A DNA stretch of 14,010 bases, from assembly GCA_002701555.1 (NCBI GenBank), contig NZVS01000075.1, positions 1 through 14,010 on the forward strand. Reading direction: 5' to 3'. Positions 1-8,174 of this stretch are shown here, in pieces. Both the position numbers and the translations under genes were made by a program. Origin of the DNA: Alphaproteobacteria bacterium. GTDB lineage: Bacteria; Pseudomonadota; Alphaproteobacteria; Micavibrionales; Micavibrionaceae. Each line of letters starts with the position of its first letter. The stretch's first letter is position 1. The notes under the pieces are model-generated. The model had not been told where the DNA came from, made no database searches, and worked only from the letters and a program-made list of their open reading frames with translations.

Positions 1-117
1 ACGATGAGAGCGGCCGAGAAGGGCGGAAGACAAATTATCAAGCGACCACTCAGGATTTTTCGTACAAGGTCCTGATGAAAATTTCGGGTTATTAGGTTTT
101 GTTGTTGGTTTTGTCAT
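1..117 (-). CDS. serC: Phosphoserine aminotransferase, N-terminal fragment (cut by the window edge)
   Basis: Only the first 39 codons are present; the gene runs leftward out of the window. The start is ATG at 117-115, preceded by GAGGT about 7 bases upstream. The peptide contains [13 protein letters not shown] and ends ALLGRSHR, which matches from memory the N-terminus of the alphaproteobacterial type of SerC (typically SSGPCAKRPGWSL followed by ALGRSHR). The family is a PLP-dependent aminotransferase that converts 3-phosphohydroxypyruvate to 3-phosphoserine in the cytoplasm. It also acts on the 4-phosphoerythronate-derived keto acid in DXP-dependent PLP synthesis. It is divergent from pdxJ and serB, which belong to the same two pathways; this supports the call. 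The active-site lysine lies outside the window and could not be checked. Confidence 0.85.
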   Translation of the reverse strand, partial: MTKPTTKPNNPKFSSGPCTKNPEWSLDNLSSALLGRSHR

Positions 118-252
118 TTCGGTTACCTCACTTCTTATTGCCCTGCACAAACTAGGAGCTTATAGGATCATTTATAAAAAGTGTAGTGGGAAGACTGTTT
201 TTATCAAGAAATGCAGTGTATGTTTTTAAGAAGGAGCAAAATTGAATATGCC
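118..252. promoter_or_regulatory. Divergent serC / pdxJ intergenic region with a candidate pdxJ promoter
   Basis: These 135 bases separate the two start codons and should contain promoters for both directions. On the plus strand TTGCCC (138-143) and TATAGG (161-166) are separated by 17 bases and each match 4 of 6 consensus positions, so they are a weak candidate sigma-70 promoter for pdxJ. An alternative -10-like TATAAA lies at 173-178 without a good -35. AAGGAG at 231-236 is the only strong ribosome-binding sequence on this strand. It sits 16 bases from the homology-supported start at 253, which is longer than usual. No clear promoter was found for serC. Confidence 0.35.
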
Positions 253-1008
253 ATGACCAAATTAAGTGTAAATTTAAACAAGATCGCCCTGCTTCGTAAC
301 CAGCGCGATGTCGGCTACCCGGATCTCTATAAACATGCAATGCTGATACTTAAAAGCGGGGCAGATGGGCTTACCGTACACCCACGCCCTGATGAACGCC
401 ATATCCGGAAAGATGACATCCCGCTTATTGAAAAGGCGATCTCCGATTTTGGTCGTCAAGGGATTGAGTTTAATATTGAAGGTTACCCCTCAGAAGATTT
501 TATCGAGCTTGTGAAAGCGTCACGATGTGATCAGGTGACACTTGTGCCGGATGCGCCAGATGCCAAGACATCTGATGATGGGTGGGATATAGAAAAGCAT
601 GGAGATATGCTCAAAAAAGTTATTGCTGATTTACAAAATTCAGGCAAACGCGTATCGCTATTTGTTAATCCTGATGAGACTTCCGTGCGCGATGCAAAGA
701 AAGTCGGCGCTAACAGGATAGAGTTCTTCACAGGGCCTTTTGCGAAGGCCTATGATATCAGGGCTAATTCTGAAACCAGGCGAGTATATGAAATTTGCGG
801 GGGGGTTGCTTCCGAAGTCGGGATCGAGGTAAATGCCGGCCATGATTTATGCCTGAAAAATCTGGAAGCCTTTTTGGATACTGTTGAAAACTGCCTAGAG
901 GTTTCAATAGGACACGCCATTACTGATGATGCCCTTCAATACGGTTGGAAAGGCGCTGTTGAACGTTATCAAGAAATCTGTAAAAAACCTAAAATCGCTT
1001 TGTGCTGA
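253..1008 (+). CDS. pdxJ: Pyridoxine 5'-phosphate synthase PdxJ
   Basis: PdxJ condenses 1-deoxy-D-xylulose 5-phosphate with 3-amino-1-hydroxyacetone 1-phosphate to give pyridoxine 5'-phosphate, the ring-closing step of DXP-dependent vitamin B6 synthesis. The frame from ATG 253 encodes about 251 residues, close to the roughly 243 of E. coli PdxJ. Family signatures in order are SVNLNKIALLRNQR near the start, TVHPRPDERHIR (phosphate and substrate binding His/Arg), FNIEGYPSEDF (catalytic Glu), QVTLVPDAPDA, EVNAGHDL and VSIGHAITDDAL (catalytic His near the C-terminus). The open frame extends back to ATG 211 or 220, but those extra 14 or 11 residues (MQCMFLRRSKIEYA) are not family-like, so 253 is preferred. 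The stop overlaps the possible GTG start of serB at 1002, indicating co-transcription and translational coupling. Confidence 0.93.
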   Translation: MTKLSVNLNKIALLRNQRDVGYPDLYKHAMLILKSGADGLTVHPRPDERHIRKDDIPLIEKAISDFGRQGIEFNIEGYPSEDFIELVKASRCDQVTLVPDAPDAKTSDDGWDIEKHGDMLKKVIADLQNSGKRVSLFVNPDETSVRDAKKVGANRIEFFTGPFAKAYDIRANSETRRVYEICGGVASEVGIEVNAGHDLCLKNLEAFLDTVENCLEVSIGHAITDDALQYGWKGAVERYQEICKKPKIALC

Positions 1009-1898
1009 AAATGACCTTCTTTCTGACCCTAGTTGCTAAAAAAGAGCTGAATAAAACTCATCTGGATACAGTTTGCGGCATTTTAAACCGCTCCTTTTCT
1101 TCGGCAGAATTTAACTGGTTGCATGAAGGCAAGGCCGCAGAAATACAATTGCCCGAATGTATTAACGATAAAATTTTTGAAAATATCGTCTCCACAATTG
1201 ATAAAGATCGTATAGACGCATTTCTGACCCCGTCTGAGAACCGCCGCAAAAAACTTTTGATTGCCGATATGGATTCGACAATTGTGACATCCGAAACTCT
1301 CGATGATATCGCAGGAGAGCTTGGAATTGGGGACATTGTGTCAAAAATCACGGCTCGTGCAATGCGGGGTGAGCTCGATTTCAAAGCCGCCCTGACGGAG
1401 CGTGTTGCTTTGCTTGCCGGTAAAAGTACTGACGTGCTTGAAACCATACGCAACAAAACCGAACTCACAGGCGGCGCGCTTTCCTTTGTTAAAACCATGA
1501 AGAAAAATGGGGCGATTTGCGTTTTAATATCGGGCGGATTTACCTATTTCACAGAACATGTGGCCGATCTTTGCGGTTTTAATTACCATCACGGCAATAT
1601 ATTATCTACCCAAAACAATCGCATAACGGGACATGTAGAAGAGCCAATTCTGGACAAGTCCGCGAAACTTTCTTTTATGCAAGAATACGTGCTCGATCAT
1701 AAGCTGAACATGTCAGATGTGCTGGCTATCGGGGACGGGGCGAATGATTACGATATTATCTCCAAAGCAGGCTTAGGTATTGGATTTCATCCTAAAGACA
1801 CATTAAAGAAAGCCAGTCGAAACCATATAAGGCATGGCGACCTGACAGCCGCATTATATGCGCAAGGTTACACCGAAACAGAGATCATACAAAAATAA
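1002..1898 (+). CDS. serB: Phosphoserine phosphatase SerB
   Basis: This HAD-superfamily enzyme hydrolyses O-phosphoserine to serine, the last step of serine synthesis. Residues are numbered from GTG 1002 (298 aa). The DxDxT nucleophile motif is D89-M-D-S-T93, motif II is L176-I-S-G-G179, a motif III lysine is K219 or K222 in LDKSAK, and motif IV is G244-D-G-A-N-D249, so all catalytic elements are intact. The N-terminal 75 or so residues form the ACT-like extension usual in proteobacterial SerB. Two starts are possible: GTG at 1002, overlapping the pdxJ stop as GTGCTGA, or ATG at 1011, giving 295 aa. The overlap and shared direction argue for an operon with pdxJ, and the divergent serC supplies the preceding pathway step. 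Hydrolysis of phosphoserine rather than another phosphate ester is inferred from family and context. Confidence 0.93.
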   Translation: MLKMTFFLTLVAKKELNKTHLDTVCGILNRSFSSAEFNWLHEGKAAEIQLPECINDKIFENIVSTIDKDRIDAFLTPSENRRKKLLIADMDSTIVTSETLDDIAGELGIGDIVSKITARAMRGELDFKAALTERVALLAGKSTDVLETIRNKTELTGGALSFVKTMKKNGAICVLISGGFTYFTEHVADLCGFNYHHGNILSTQNNRITGHVEEPILDKSAKLSFMQEYVLDHKLNMSDVLAIGDGANDYDIISKAGLGIGFHPKDTLKKASRNHIRHGDLTAALYAQGYTETEIIQK

Positions 1899-1910
1899 GA
1901 GGTCTGACAT

Positions 1911-2840
1911 ATGAGTGATAAGAGCCAATTCAAGCTAAGTGATTCCGAACTTGATGAGATGATATTCAAATATTGTACGGATTTTACCGAAGGTGCGCGC
2001 AAAGGTAGATATGATCCAATCACAGGCCGCGACCGCGAAATTGACGAGGTTATTCTTATCCTTCTTCAAAAGGGGCGAAAAAATGTAATGCTCCAAGCTC
2101 CTGCCGGTGTGGGTAAAACCGCCCTTTGTGTCGGTCTGGCGCAGAAAATTGTTGCAAATGATGTTCCTGATTTTCTGAAAGATGCCCGTGTTCTTGAACT
2201 TGATCTGGCTTCAATGGCGGCAGGAACCAGCAAGATTTCCGAGTTTCAGGGGCGCATTGTGCCCATGCTAAAAGGTATTGGAGAGCGCTACTACAGCCCC
2301 GACTATCCAAAAACAATTTTGTTTATTGACGAGATTCACCAGATAATGCCCACATGTGAAGGCAGCTCCTATGCCGGATTGTCCGAAGTCATGAAACCAT
2401 ATCTGACAGCAGGAATATTAAGCGTTATCGGCGCAACAACAAAGGATGAATTCCGGATTTATATTGAACCTGATCCGGCAATGGACAGACGTTTTCAGAA
2501 AGTTGATCTGAGTATTCCTGATGATGAGAGCACTTTTAAAATTTTGCAAAATCTACGGGCGCGCTATACGGCGCATCACAAAATCGAGGTCTCCGACCTT
2601 GCTTTGCGTGTCCTTGTTGACCTTACCTCCCGTCATATCCGTAAACGTCATCAGCCGGATAAATCCATTATAACGATGGATGCTGCAATGGCCTGGCAGG
2701 TTATGCATGGTGGCAAGGATAGTGAATTGTCGCTCGACAATATTTACAAAATGGTTGCCCGCGAAACTAACCTTCATCCCGAAGCAATCGCACTTTCTGA
2801 TAAAGAACTGCGCGATTTTGAAGACACCTTAAAAACTTAG
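1911..2840 (+). CDS. Single-domain AAA+ ATPase resembling the first ATPase domain (D1) of ClpA/ClpB
   Basis: A 309-residue protein preceded by AAGAGG (1897-1902) that overlaps the serB stop, 8 bases from the ATG, so it is probably co-transcribed with serB. After an N-terminal helical stretch come [11 protein letters not shown] (38-48, like the GRD-EI box of Clp D1 domains), Walker A APAGVGKT (63-70), [16 protein letters not shown] (a D1 pore-loop-like segment, about 100-115), Walker B ILFIDEIH (136-143), sensor 1 GATT (174-177) and paired arginine fingers DRRF (192-195). The first Walker A residue is Ala instead of the usual Gly. Full Clp disaggregases are about 750-860 aa with an N-domain and a second ATPase ring; both are absent, and no frameshift or degraded remainder is visible before the convergent gene at 2844. 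It is probably a specialised ATPase that remodels an unknown partner; a ClpP link is not indicated because no D2 or ClpP-binding loop is present. Confidence 0.75.
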   Translation: MSDKSQFKLSDSELDEMIFKYCTDFTEGARKGRYDPITGRDREIDEVILILLQKGRKNVMLQAPAGVGKTALCVGLAQKIVANDVPDFLKDARVLELDLASMAAGTSKISEFQGRIVPMLKGIGERYYSPDYPKTILFIDEIHQIMPTCEGSSYAGLSEVMKPYLTAGILSVIGATTKDEFRIYIEPDPAMDRRFQKVDLSIPDDESTFKILQNLRARYTAHHKIEVSDLALRVLVDLTSRHIRKRHQPDKSIITMDAAMAWQVMHGGKDSELSLDNIYKMVARETNLHPEAIALSDKELRDFEDTLKT

Positions 2841-2843
2841 AAA

Positions 2844-3608
2844 TTATTTTTCGAGATAAAATTCTATAGTGGACACGATACGTATAGTTTTCTCAAATTG
2901 GACTTGTTCCAGCATGCCTTGCACAGGGTCGCGCGCCTCAATCTGCATAACACCCTGATTAGCACTTCTTATCATTCCGACTTTTGCGCCTGAATCTTTG
3001 GCAAATTGCTGCGCTGACATGCGCGCGTTTTCTGTTGCCTCGGCAATCATTTCAGGCTTGATATCATTGACTTTCGTATAAAGATATTGAGGCGGCTGAC
3101 TGCTATAGCTATCACCTTGGCCAAGGATGACACCCTTTTTTAGAAGATCGCCGACATTTGCCGATGCTTCCCTCATTTGTTCGGGCTTTTCAGTACGAAC
3201 GGTGAAGCTTTGCGATATAATAAAACGGTTTTGTTCGGATGGCTGGCTTCGATAAGCATTGGCCTGTGTATCGGTTACCTGCAAGTTCTGCAGCTTAATA
3301 TCATTTTCTGCAAAACCATATTTCTTGAAAAAGTTGGAGATGGTGATTTTATCATTATCAAGTTTGTTCTGTACTGTTTCTAACGAATTGCCTGTTGCTG
3401 TCGACGCCAAAGACCAGACTGCCAGATTGGCTTCAACGTCGCGCGTTGCAAGACCTTTGACAGTCACATAGCGATCATAATTTCTGAAATGGGTAAGTCC
3501 TGACTTAACCGCAAACCCGGTAATCACAAGGCCTATCGAGAGTATAAGGCTGATGATTACGAAATAATTTAAAACATCTTTGTTGCAGTAATTTTGAGAT
3601 TTATCCAT
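2844..3608 (-). CDS. SIMPL-domain (DUF541) membrane-anchored periplasmic protein
   Basis: The 254-residue product has a short N-terminus, one hydrophobic helix at about 14-34, and then a periplasmic-type domain beginning YVTVKGLATRDVEANLAVW (47-65). That opening is characteristic of SIMPL/DUF541 proteins. The helix lacks a cleavable-signal end (no AxA), so an N-terminal anchor with the domain outside the inner membrane is likely. The biochemical role of SIMPL proteins is poorly defined; envelope or stress roles have been proposed for relatives. It is the last gene of the leftward operon: its ATG overlaps the end of the rsuA-like gene by 8 bases (ATGGATAA). Its stop is only 3 bases from the stop of the convergent ATPase gene, and no hairpin terminator separates the two units. 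Confidence 0.8.
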   Translation of the reverse strand: MDKSQNYCNKDVLNYFVIISLILSIGLVITGFAVKSGLTHFRNYDRYVTVKGLATRDVEANLAVWSLASTATGNSLETVQNKLDNDKITISNFFKKYGFAENDIKLQNLQVTDTQANAYRSQPSEQNRFIISQSFTVRTEKPEQMREASANVGDLLKKGVILGQGDSYSSQPPQYLYTKVNDIKPEMIAEATENARMSAQQFAKDSGAKVGMIRSANQGVMQIEARDPVQGMLEQVQFEKTIRIVSTIEFYLEK

Positions 3609-4341
3609 TTTTCAAATCCTCGTATTCTTTTTCATCCAAATAGCGCCATTCCCCCGGCTTTAAAGAGCCAAGCTCAAGAAAACTCACTTTTTCACGATGA
3701 AGTTTAACCACCTCATTATCCAGATGTTCAAACATACGTTTAATCTGGTGATAGCGCCCCTCTGTTAGAATTAGACGGCACAAGTTATCTGAAAGTTTCT
3801 CAAATTCCACTGGCTTAAGAGGTTTGTCTTCGCCTGACAGCAACATGTTACCAGATGTAAACATGTCTTCCTCCTTACCTGAAAGGCGATCACGCACCTG
3901 AACCAGATAAATCTTGCGTGCATGGCTTTTCGGGTGTGTCAGGCGGTGCAGCAATTCACCATCATCTGTAAAGACAAGAAGACCGGTACTGTCCATATCC
4001 AGCCTGCCCGCAATTGAAATTTTGGGACTGCGCATGCGGAAACGATAGGGCAAGAAGTCAAAAACACTCGGTCCGTCCTTGTCCGTATGCGATGACACAT
4101 AATGTTCGGGCTTATTCATTATAAGGGTAATCGGGCTTATCGGGTCTAGTGGCTCACCATCATATAATACCTCACTATCGCGAAGTTGACTGGGGCCGAT
4201 TTTCGAAGATGGATCACGCATTTCCTCACCATTCACTTCGAACGCACCCATCTTTATAACAGTCTGCATCTCGCGCCTTGTGCCATAGCCAAGATTGGAA
4301 AGCAATTTATCAAGCCTTACAGCGCCTTTTTCATGCTTCAT
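3601..4341 (-). CDS. rsuA: 16S rRNA pseudouridine synthase, RsuA/RluB/E/F family
   Basis: This 246-aa enzyme isomerises uridine to pseudouridine in ribosomal RNA. An N-terminal S4 RNA-binding domain (about 8-55, RLDKLLSNLGYGTRRE) is followed by the catalytic domain. The latter carries GRLDMDSTGLL (112-122) with catalytic D115, and EGRYHQIKRMF (194-204), the conserved C-terminal motif. YVSSHTDKDGPSVFDFLP (81-98) resembles the RsuA stretch preceding the catalytic loop, and the length is near that of RsuA (231 aa). U516 of 16S rRNA is therefore the likely target, but RluE or RluF specificity cannot be excluded from sequence reading alone. The start overlaps the rsmC-like stop by 4 bases (ATGA), so translation is likely coupled, and both neighbours would modify the small-subunit rRNA. 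Confidence 0.82.
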   Translation of the reverse strand: MKHEKGAVRLDKLLSNLGYGTRREMQTVIKMGAFEVNGEEMRDPSSKIGPSQLRDSEVLYDGEPLDPISPITLIMNKPEHYVSSHTDKDGPSVFDFLPYRFRMRSPKISIAGRLDMDSTGLLVFTDDGELLHRLTHPKSHARKIYLVQVRDRLSGKEEDMFTSGNMLLSGEDKPLKPVEFEKLSDNLCRLILTEGRYHQIKRMFEHLDNEVVKLHREKVSFLELGSLKPGEWRYLDEKEYEDLKNG

Positions 4342-5339
4342 TGTTTTACCCCCTTAAAAACTTTAAAGCCTTGTTTTGTCGTAATTATATCAAAGGAAAT
4401 GCCTGCATGCTTCAAAACCGCTTCATAGGGAAGATGTATATTTGCAACAACATAAATTACACCTCGTTTTTTCAGGGATTTTGCTGCGCTTTCTATAATA
4501 GATTTTCCAAGCGATATATCGGTTTTTTTACCTGCATGGAAAGGTGGATTTAAAAGTATGGTGTCAAAAAAATCTGTTTCCGGCGCTTGTGTTAGATCAT
4601 ACCACTTAACCTCAAAATCAACATTTTGGTTTTTCTCGAGCAAGTTTTTTTCGCAGCATTTTACGGCACGGTAATCATTATCATAGGCATATATTTTATT
4701 TATATTATGCTGGGTTTTAGCCGCTACCCCACAAGAGATGTAGCCATATCCACATCCGAAATCTGCAATATTACCTGTCATTTCTTCCTCAATATTTTGC
4801 AGCAAAAGTGATGAACCTCTATCTATCTTGTCATGACCAAACAATCCTGCTTGCGACCAATATCCAAAATCGTTTTTATAAACTTGATTTCGCTGTGGAA
4901 TGACTTCGCATCCATTCCGCGCCATAACCACACGGCAATGATTTTTGGAAAGCTCTTCTTCTATAACTCCTCCTAGGTCTCTAATAATCTTTGATATTCT
5001 TTTGCCACCTGCAAGGTTATGGGCGACGGCTATCAATACGCCATTGTTTGTTAGTGAAGATAAAGCCTCATTAATAACGTAGGATGCTTGTTCGTGATTT
5101 TTCTCTGGAAAAACGACTGCCAAATTTACAGCTTCGATTTTTTGGGTTTCCTGAAAAGTATTATAGCTGGAGTCTTCCCATTTCTGGTTAGCTGAGAAAT
5201 CATAAACATAAATACTGGTTTTTTCTTGCGGAAAATATTCAGCTAATGACAGGCTAAAAGGTGCAGCATAAAGCGTGGATTTATCGTATGAAATATCATT
5301 TAAATCAAGAAAATGTGAAAGTGCTTTTACTGTTTCCAT
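4338..5339 (-). CDS. rsmC: RsmC-like 16S rRNA (guanine-N2) methyltransferase
   Basis: The 333-residue product has the two-part layout of RsmC (343 aa in E. coli): an N-terminal half without SAM motifs (1-150, the degenerate Rossmann domain of the family) and a C-terminal SAM-dependent domain. Motif I is ADFGCGYGY (192-200), an acidic motif II end is YAYDND (217-222), and the catalytic motif IV is NPPFH (264-268) as in RsmC/RsmD-type guanine-N2 methylases. The linker AGLFGHDKIDRGSSLLL (164-180) matches the RsmC pattern PGVFSRDGLDVGSQLLL. Methylation of G1207 in 16S rRNA is inferred; RlmG is the other close possibility. The ATG follows the glnB stop directly (TAAATG) without a clear Shine-Dalgarno, suggesting coupling. 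Five hand-counted 60-base lines in the gene average about 38% G+C (20-25 of 60 each), lower than two lines counted in the dotO-like gene (25 and 34 of 60). Confidence 0.8.
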   Translation of the reverse strand: METVKALSHFLDLNDISYDKSTLYAAPFSLSLAEYFPQEKTSIYVYDFSANQKWEDSSYNTFQETQKIEAVNLAVVFPEKNHEQASYVINEALSSLTNNGVLIAVAHNLAGGKRISKIIRDLGGVIEEELSKNHCRVVMARNGCEVIPQRNQVYKNDFGYWSQAGLFGHDKIDRGSSLLLQNIEEEMTGNIADFGCGYGYISCGVAAKTQHNINKIYAYDNDYRAVKCCEKNLLEKNQNVDFEVKWYDLTQAPETDFFDTILLNPPFHAGKKTDISLGKSIIESAAKSLKKRGVIYVVANIHLPYEAVLKHAGISFDIITTKQGFKVFKGVKQ

Positions 5340-5755
<416 letters not shown>

Positions 5756-6997
5756 ATGGCAGTATTTGAAAAAAGAGATATTTTCGACATTATTATTGTT
5801 GGCGGCGGGCTGGCAGGACTGTCTCTTGCCAATCTTCTTGCTGCACAAAATTTTTCAACAGCATGTGTAGATATAAGCGATCCTAAACTCGCTATGACTA
5901 CCGGCTTCGACGGTCGAACAACAGCTATATCCTGGGCTTCACGCAAAGTTCTTGACGCCGCAAATATATGGAATGATTTAATACCGCACGCCAATCCTAT
6001 TGATGAGATCCAGATTATGGACGGTGACAGCCCAACTCTTTTGACTTTTGATAAGGAAGAGGTTGATAACCGAAATTTCGGCTGGATCATTGAAAACCAT
6101 CTAATACGTAAAGCCTTATATACTCAGGCTAGAAAAACTGAAAACCTTACATTATTTGCGCCAGAATCCGTACAGGACTTCAGTATCGGTAAGCAACATG
6201 CAAAAGCCATTCTCAAAAACGGGCGCGTACTTCAAGCACCTTTGATTATTGGAGCAGATGGGCGTAACTCATTCACACGTGAATGGATGGGTATATCTAC
6301 ACGAGGCTGGTCATATAAGCAGCAGGCTATTGTTTGTAATGTTGTGCATGAAAATCCACATAACAACATCGCCATTGAGAACTTTCGTGAACAAGGACCT
6401 TTCGCAGTATTACCCATGACAAATGACGAACAAGGGCGCAATCGCTCCTCCGTTGTATGGACAGAACATGCAGTTAATAAAAACAGCTCCGCATTAAATT
6501 ACGATGATACCGTATTTAATGCTGCGCTTAATGCGCGCTTCCCGGATTTTTACGGTGAGGTGGAATTGACAGGGCAACGCTTTTCTTTTCCACTAGGTTT
6601 AAAGCATGCTCATAACTATATTGCGCCCCGCATGGCATTGGTCGCAGAGGCGGCCCACGCAATGCACCCGATTGCGGGACAGGGCTTAAACATGGGCTTT
6701 CGCGATATCGCCAAGCTTGCTGATTTGTTAATTGCTGCACGCGAAGATGGTGTGGATCTTGGCAGTAACGCATTGCTGCACTCTTATCAATCTGCACGCC
6801 GTATGGATAATATGGGAATGATGGCCGCTACTGACGGGTTAAATAAGCTTTTTGGATCGCGTTTACCCGGAATAGGAATGGCACGTCTTTTGGGTGTGCG
6901 GGCAGTATCCGGATTTGCCCCCGCCAAACAATTTTTTATGAAACAGGCCATGGGCGCGGCAGGTGTCTTGCCTCAACTTCTGAAAGACGCGTCTTAA
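5756..6997 (+). CDS. UbiH/UbiF/COQ6-family FAD-dependent monooxygenase (ubiquinone ring hydroxylase)
   Basis: This 413-residue flavoprotein has an N-terminal dinucleotide-binding fold IIIVGGGLAGLSLA (12-25) with D39 ending the second strand, the second FAD motif GADGRNS (166-172), and the C-terminal region HPIAGQGLNMGFRDI (304-318) typical of the UbiH family. Members hydroxylate the ubiquinone precursor ring using FAD, reductant and O2 at the inner membrane. Alphaproteobacteria use variants such as UbiL with differing position specificity, so no single symbol is assigned. The usual GDAAH box preceding HPxAGQG reads VAEAAHAMHP (297-306): Ala replaces Gly and Glu replaces Asp, a conservative change at a residue that contacts FAD ribityl phosphate in relatives. 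The C-terminus (about 370-413) is extended and hydrophobic/basic, as in family members. It reads alone, divergent from glnB and convergent with the Dot/Icm-side genes. Confidence 0.88.
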   Translation: MAVFEKRDIFDIIIVGGGLAGLSLANLLAAQNFSTACVDISDPKLAMTTGFDGRTTAISWASRKVLDAANIWNDLIPHANPIDEIQIMDGDSPTLLTFDKEEVDNRNFGWIIENHLIRKALYTQARKTENLTLFAPESVQDFSIGKQHAKAILKNGRVLQAPLIIGADGRNSFTREWMGISTRGWSYKQQAIVCNVVHENPHNNIAIENFREQGPFAVLPMTNDEQGRNRSSVVWTEHAVNKNSSALNYDDTVFNAALNARFPDFYGEVELTGQRFSFPLGLKHAHNYIAPRMALVAEAAHAMHPIAGQGLNMGFRDIAKLADLLIAAREDGVDLGSNALLHSYQSARRMDNMGMMAATDGLNKLFGSRLPGIGMARLLGVRAVSGFAPAKQFFMKQAMGAAGVLPQLLKDAS

Positions 6998-7008
6998 AAT
7001 CTTTTAAT

Positions 7009-8172
7009 TTACGCAAATGCTGTATCGTCAGGACCACCGGGTCTTGGTGTTTGAGGCCCTTGTTGCCCAGGCATATTTTGCGCCATTGCGGCTGGTGCCT
7101 GCTGTCCGGATTGGGGCTGCGTAGGCTCTGTCCCTTGTGACGGTGCGGGCGGCGGACCTACACGTTCAACGCTTGTTTCCGCGTCAACAGTTGAGGTGAT
7201 CCTCTCGCCAAAATTGACAGGGATATCAGAAGATTCATACATTGATCCGTTACCAACCCGATTGGCTTTCCCAATAGCATAGACCCCGCTGTTCAAAACT
7301 GTTTCAAAGCGCGTTATCATCGAAACATCGCCATCGGCCTCCAGATTGGCTAACGCAGTTCCACTATGGTGCGTCATATCGCTAAATACACCTGTTAGCA
7401 AACTTCCTATACCGGGCAAAATATTTTGCAGGCTCTCAAACATACCTCCGCCCATATTGCCTAAATCAAAACCACCAAAAATCTGGCTCAGGTCAAAATT
7501 ACCGCCGAACAAACCTGCAAAACCTCCATCCTGTCCAGGGTCAGAATCAGGAACATCATTTGAAGTATCAACATCAGAGAAACCAGGATCCTCCGATTCA
7601 GCTTCGGTTTCTGCAGTTTCATCATTTACACCCGCTTCGGCATTGCTCGCAGCTGCTGCAGCGCCAGCGCCCGCAGTAGCCGTTTCCGCCGCATTATTTT
7701 CTTGCGCTGCTGGTTTGGGCCTGGAAGCCACTCTTGCCGGAGCAGGTTCACCAGCTATTCTTTGAACTCTATCAATAAAGTCAGGTGTTCCCATTCCTCT
7801 GGCCCAAGCACGCGGGTTTCTTTCCATACTATCAAGTACGCGCCCTATCTGGGCATCATCAAAATCCATATTTGAAAGTCGTGTCAAATTATTGTCCAAC
7901 ATATCAAACCTATTTCGTGCGTGACTTCCGATAATATCTAAAGAACCACTATCAGCTAGAATTTTATCATTTATTCTATCAATTTGTGCGGAATGACGCG
8001 GGAACTTGTCTTGCAAATTTTCAGTAATACCTTTGCCTTGTCTATCGACTAGGGTCATACCCATAGCAGACACCTTGACATCTCCGGTAACTAGAGCTCG
8101 CCCGACACCCTCATTTCCTAATGCGCTGCCAGCGGTATTAATAGGTCCCCTTGCTTCTGCTAAAATTCCCAT
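7009..8172 (-). CDS. Unrecognised 387-aa low-complexity protein at the end of the Dot/Icm-side gene run
   Basis: I do not recognise this gene. The N-terminal 140 or so residues look folded and mostly helical (for example HSAQIDRINDKILADSG and AQIGRVLDSMERNPRAWARG). A long disordered linker follows, Ala-rich at about 161-180 and Asp/Glu-rich at 181-213. Next is a Gly/Phe-rich patch (217-263: FAGLFGG, IFGGFDLG, LPGIGSLLTGVF), a short ordered-looking part (280-330), and a Pro/Gln-rich tail (339-382). There is no signal peptide and no clear membrane helix. The ATG has a strong SD (AGAGGAGA) within the end of the 87-aa gene, 2 bases away, so the two are probably co-translated. A secreted substrate, a scaffold, or a proline-rich machine component are all possible. 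Its stop is 11 bases from that of the convergent flavoprotein gene. Confidence 0.75.
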   Translation of the reverse strand: MGILAEARGPINTAGSALGNEGVGRALVTGDVKVSAMGMTLVDRQGKGITENLQDKFPRHSAQIDRINDKILADSGSLDIIGSHARNRFDMLDNNLTRLSNMDFDDAQIGRVLDSMERNPRAWARGMGTPDFIDRVQRIAGEPAPARVASRPKPAAQENNAAETATAGAGAAAAASNAEAGVNDETAETEAESEDPGFSDVDTSNDVPDSDPGQDGGFAGLFGGNFDLSQIFGGFDLGNMGGGMFESLQNILPGIGSLLTGVFSDMTHHSGTALANLEADGDVSMITRFETVLNSGVYAIGKANRVGNGSMYESSDIPVNFGERITSTVDAETSVERVGPPPAPSQGTEPTQPQSGQQAPAAMAQNMPGQQGPQTPRPGGPDDTAFA

Positions 8173-8174
8173 GT

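Noticed and set aside
3..95. Short open plus-strand frame ending TAG at 93-95, as a possible 3' end of an upstream gene
   Set aside because: The minus-strand frame over the same bases gives a recognisable SerC N-terminus with a good SD, whereas the plus-strand peptide resembles nothing and no gene structure supports it.
211..252. Longer PdxJ starting at ATG 211 or 220
   Set aside because: The extra residues are not family-like, and the SD at 231-236 lies downstream of those starts; the homology-supported start is ATG 253.
1058..1498. 146-codon open frame antisense to serB
   Set aside because: Serine/leucine/arginine-rich shadow of the clearly coding serB frame, with no recognisable domain.
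6984..6995. 12-base palindrome AAGACGCGTCTT at the end of the ubiH-family gene as a terminator
   Set aside because: Only four base pairs remain after allowing a loop, there is no U run of note, and it is within the coding end.
7346..7765. 139-codon plus-strand frame opposite the 387-aa gene
   Set aside because: Its Pro/Ser/Ala content mirrors the Gly/Ala/acidic composition of the other strand; it has no SD or domain, and the leftward gene fits its operon.
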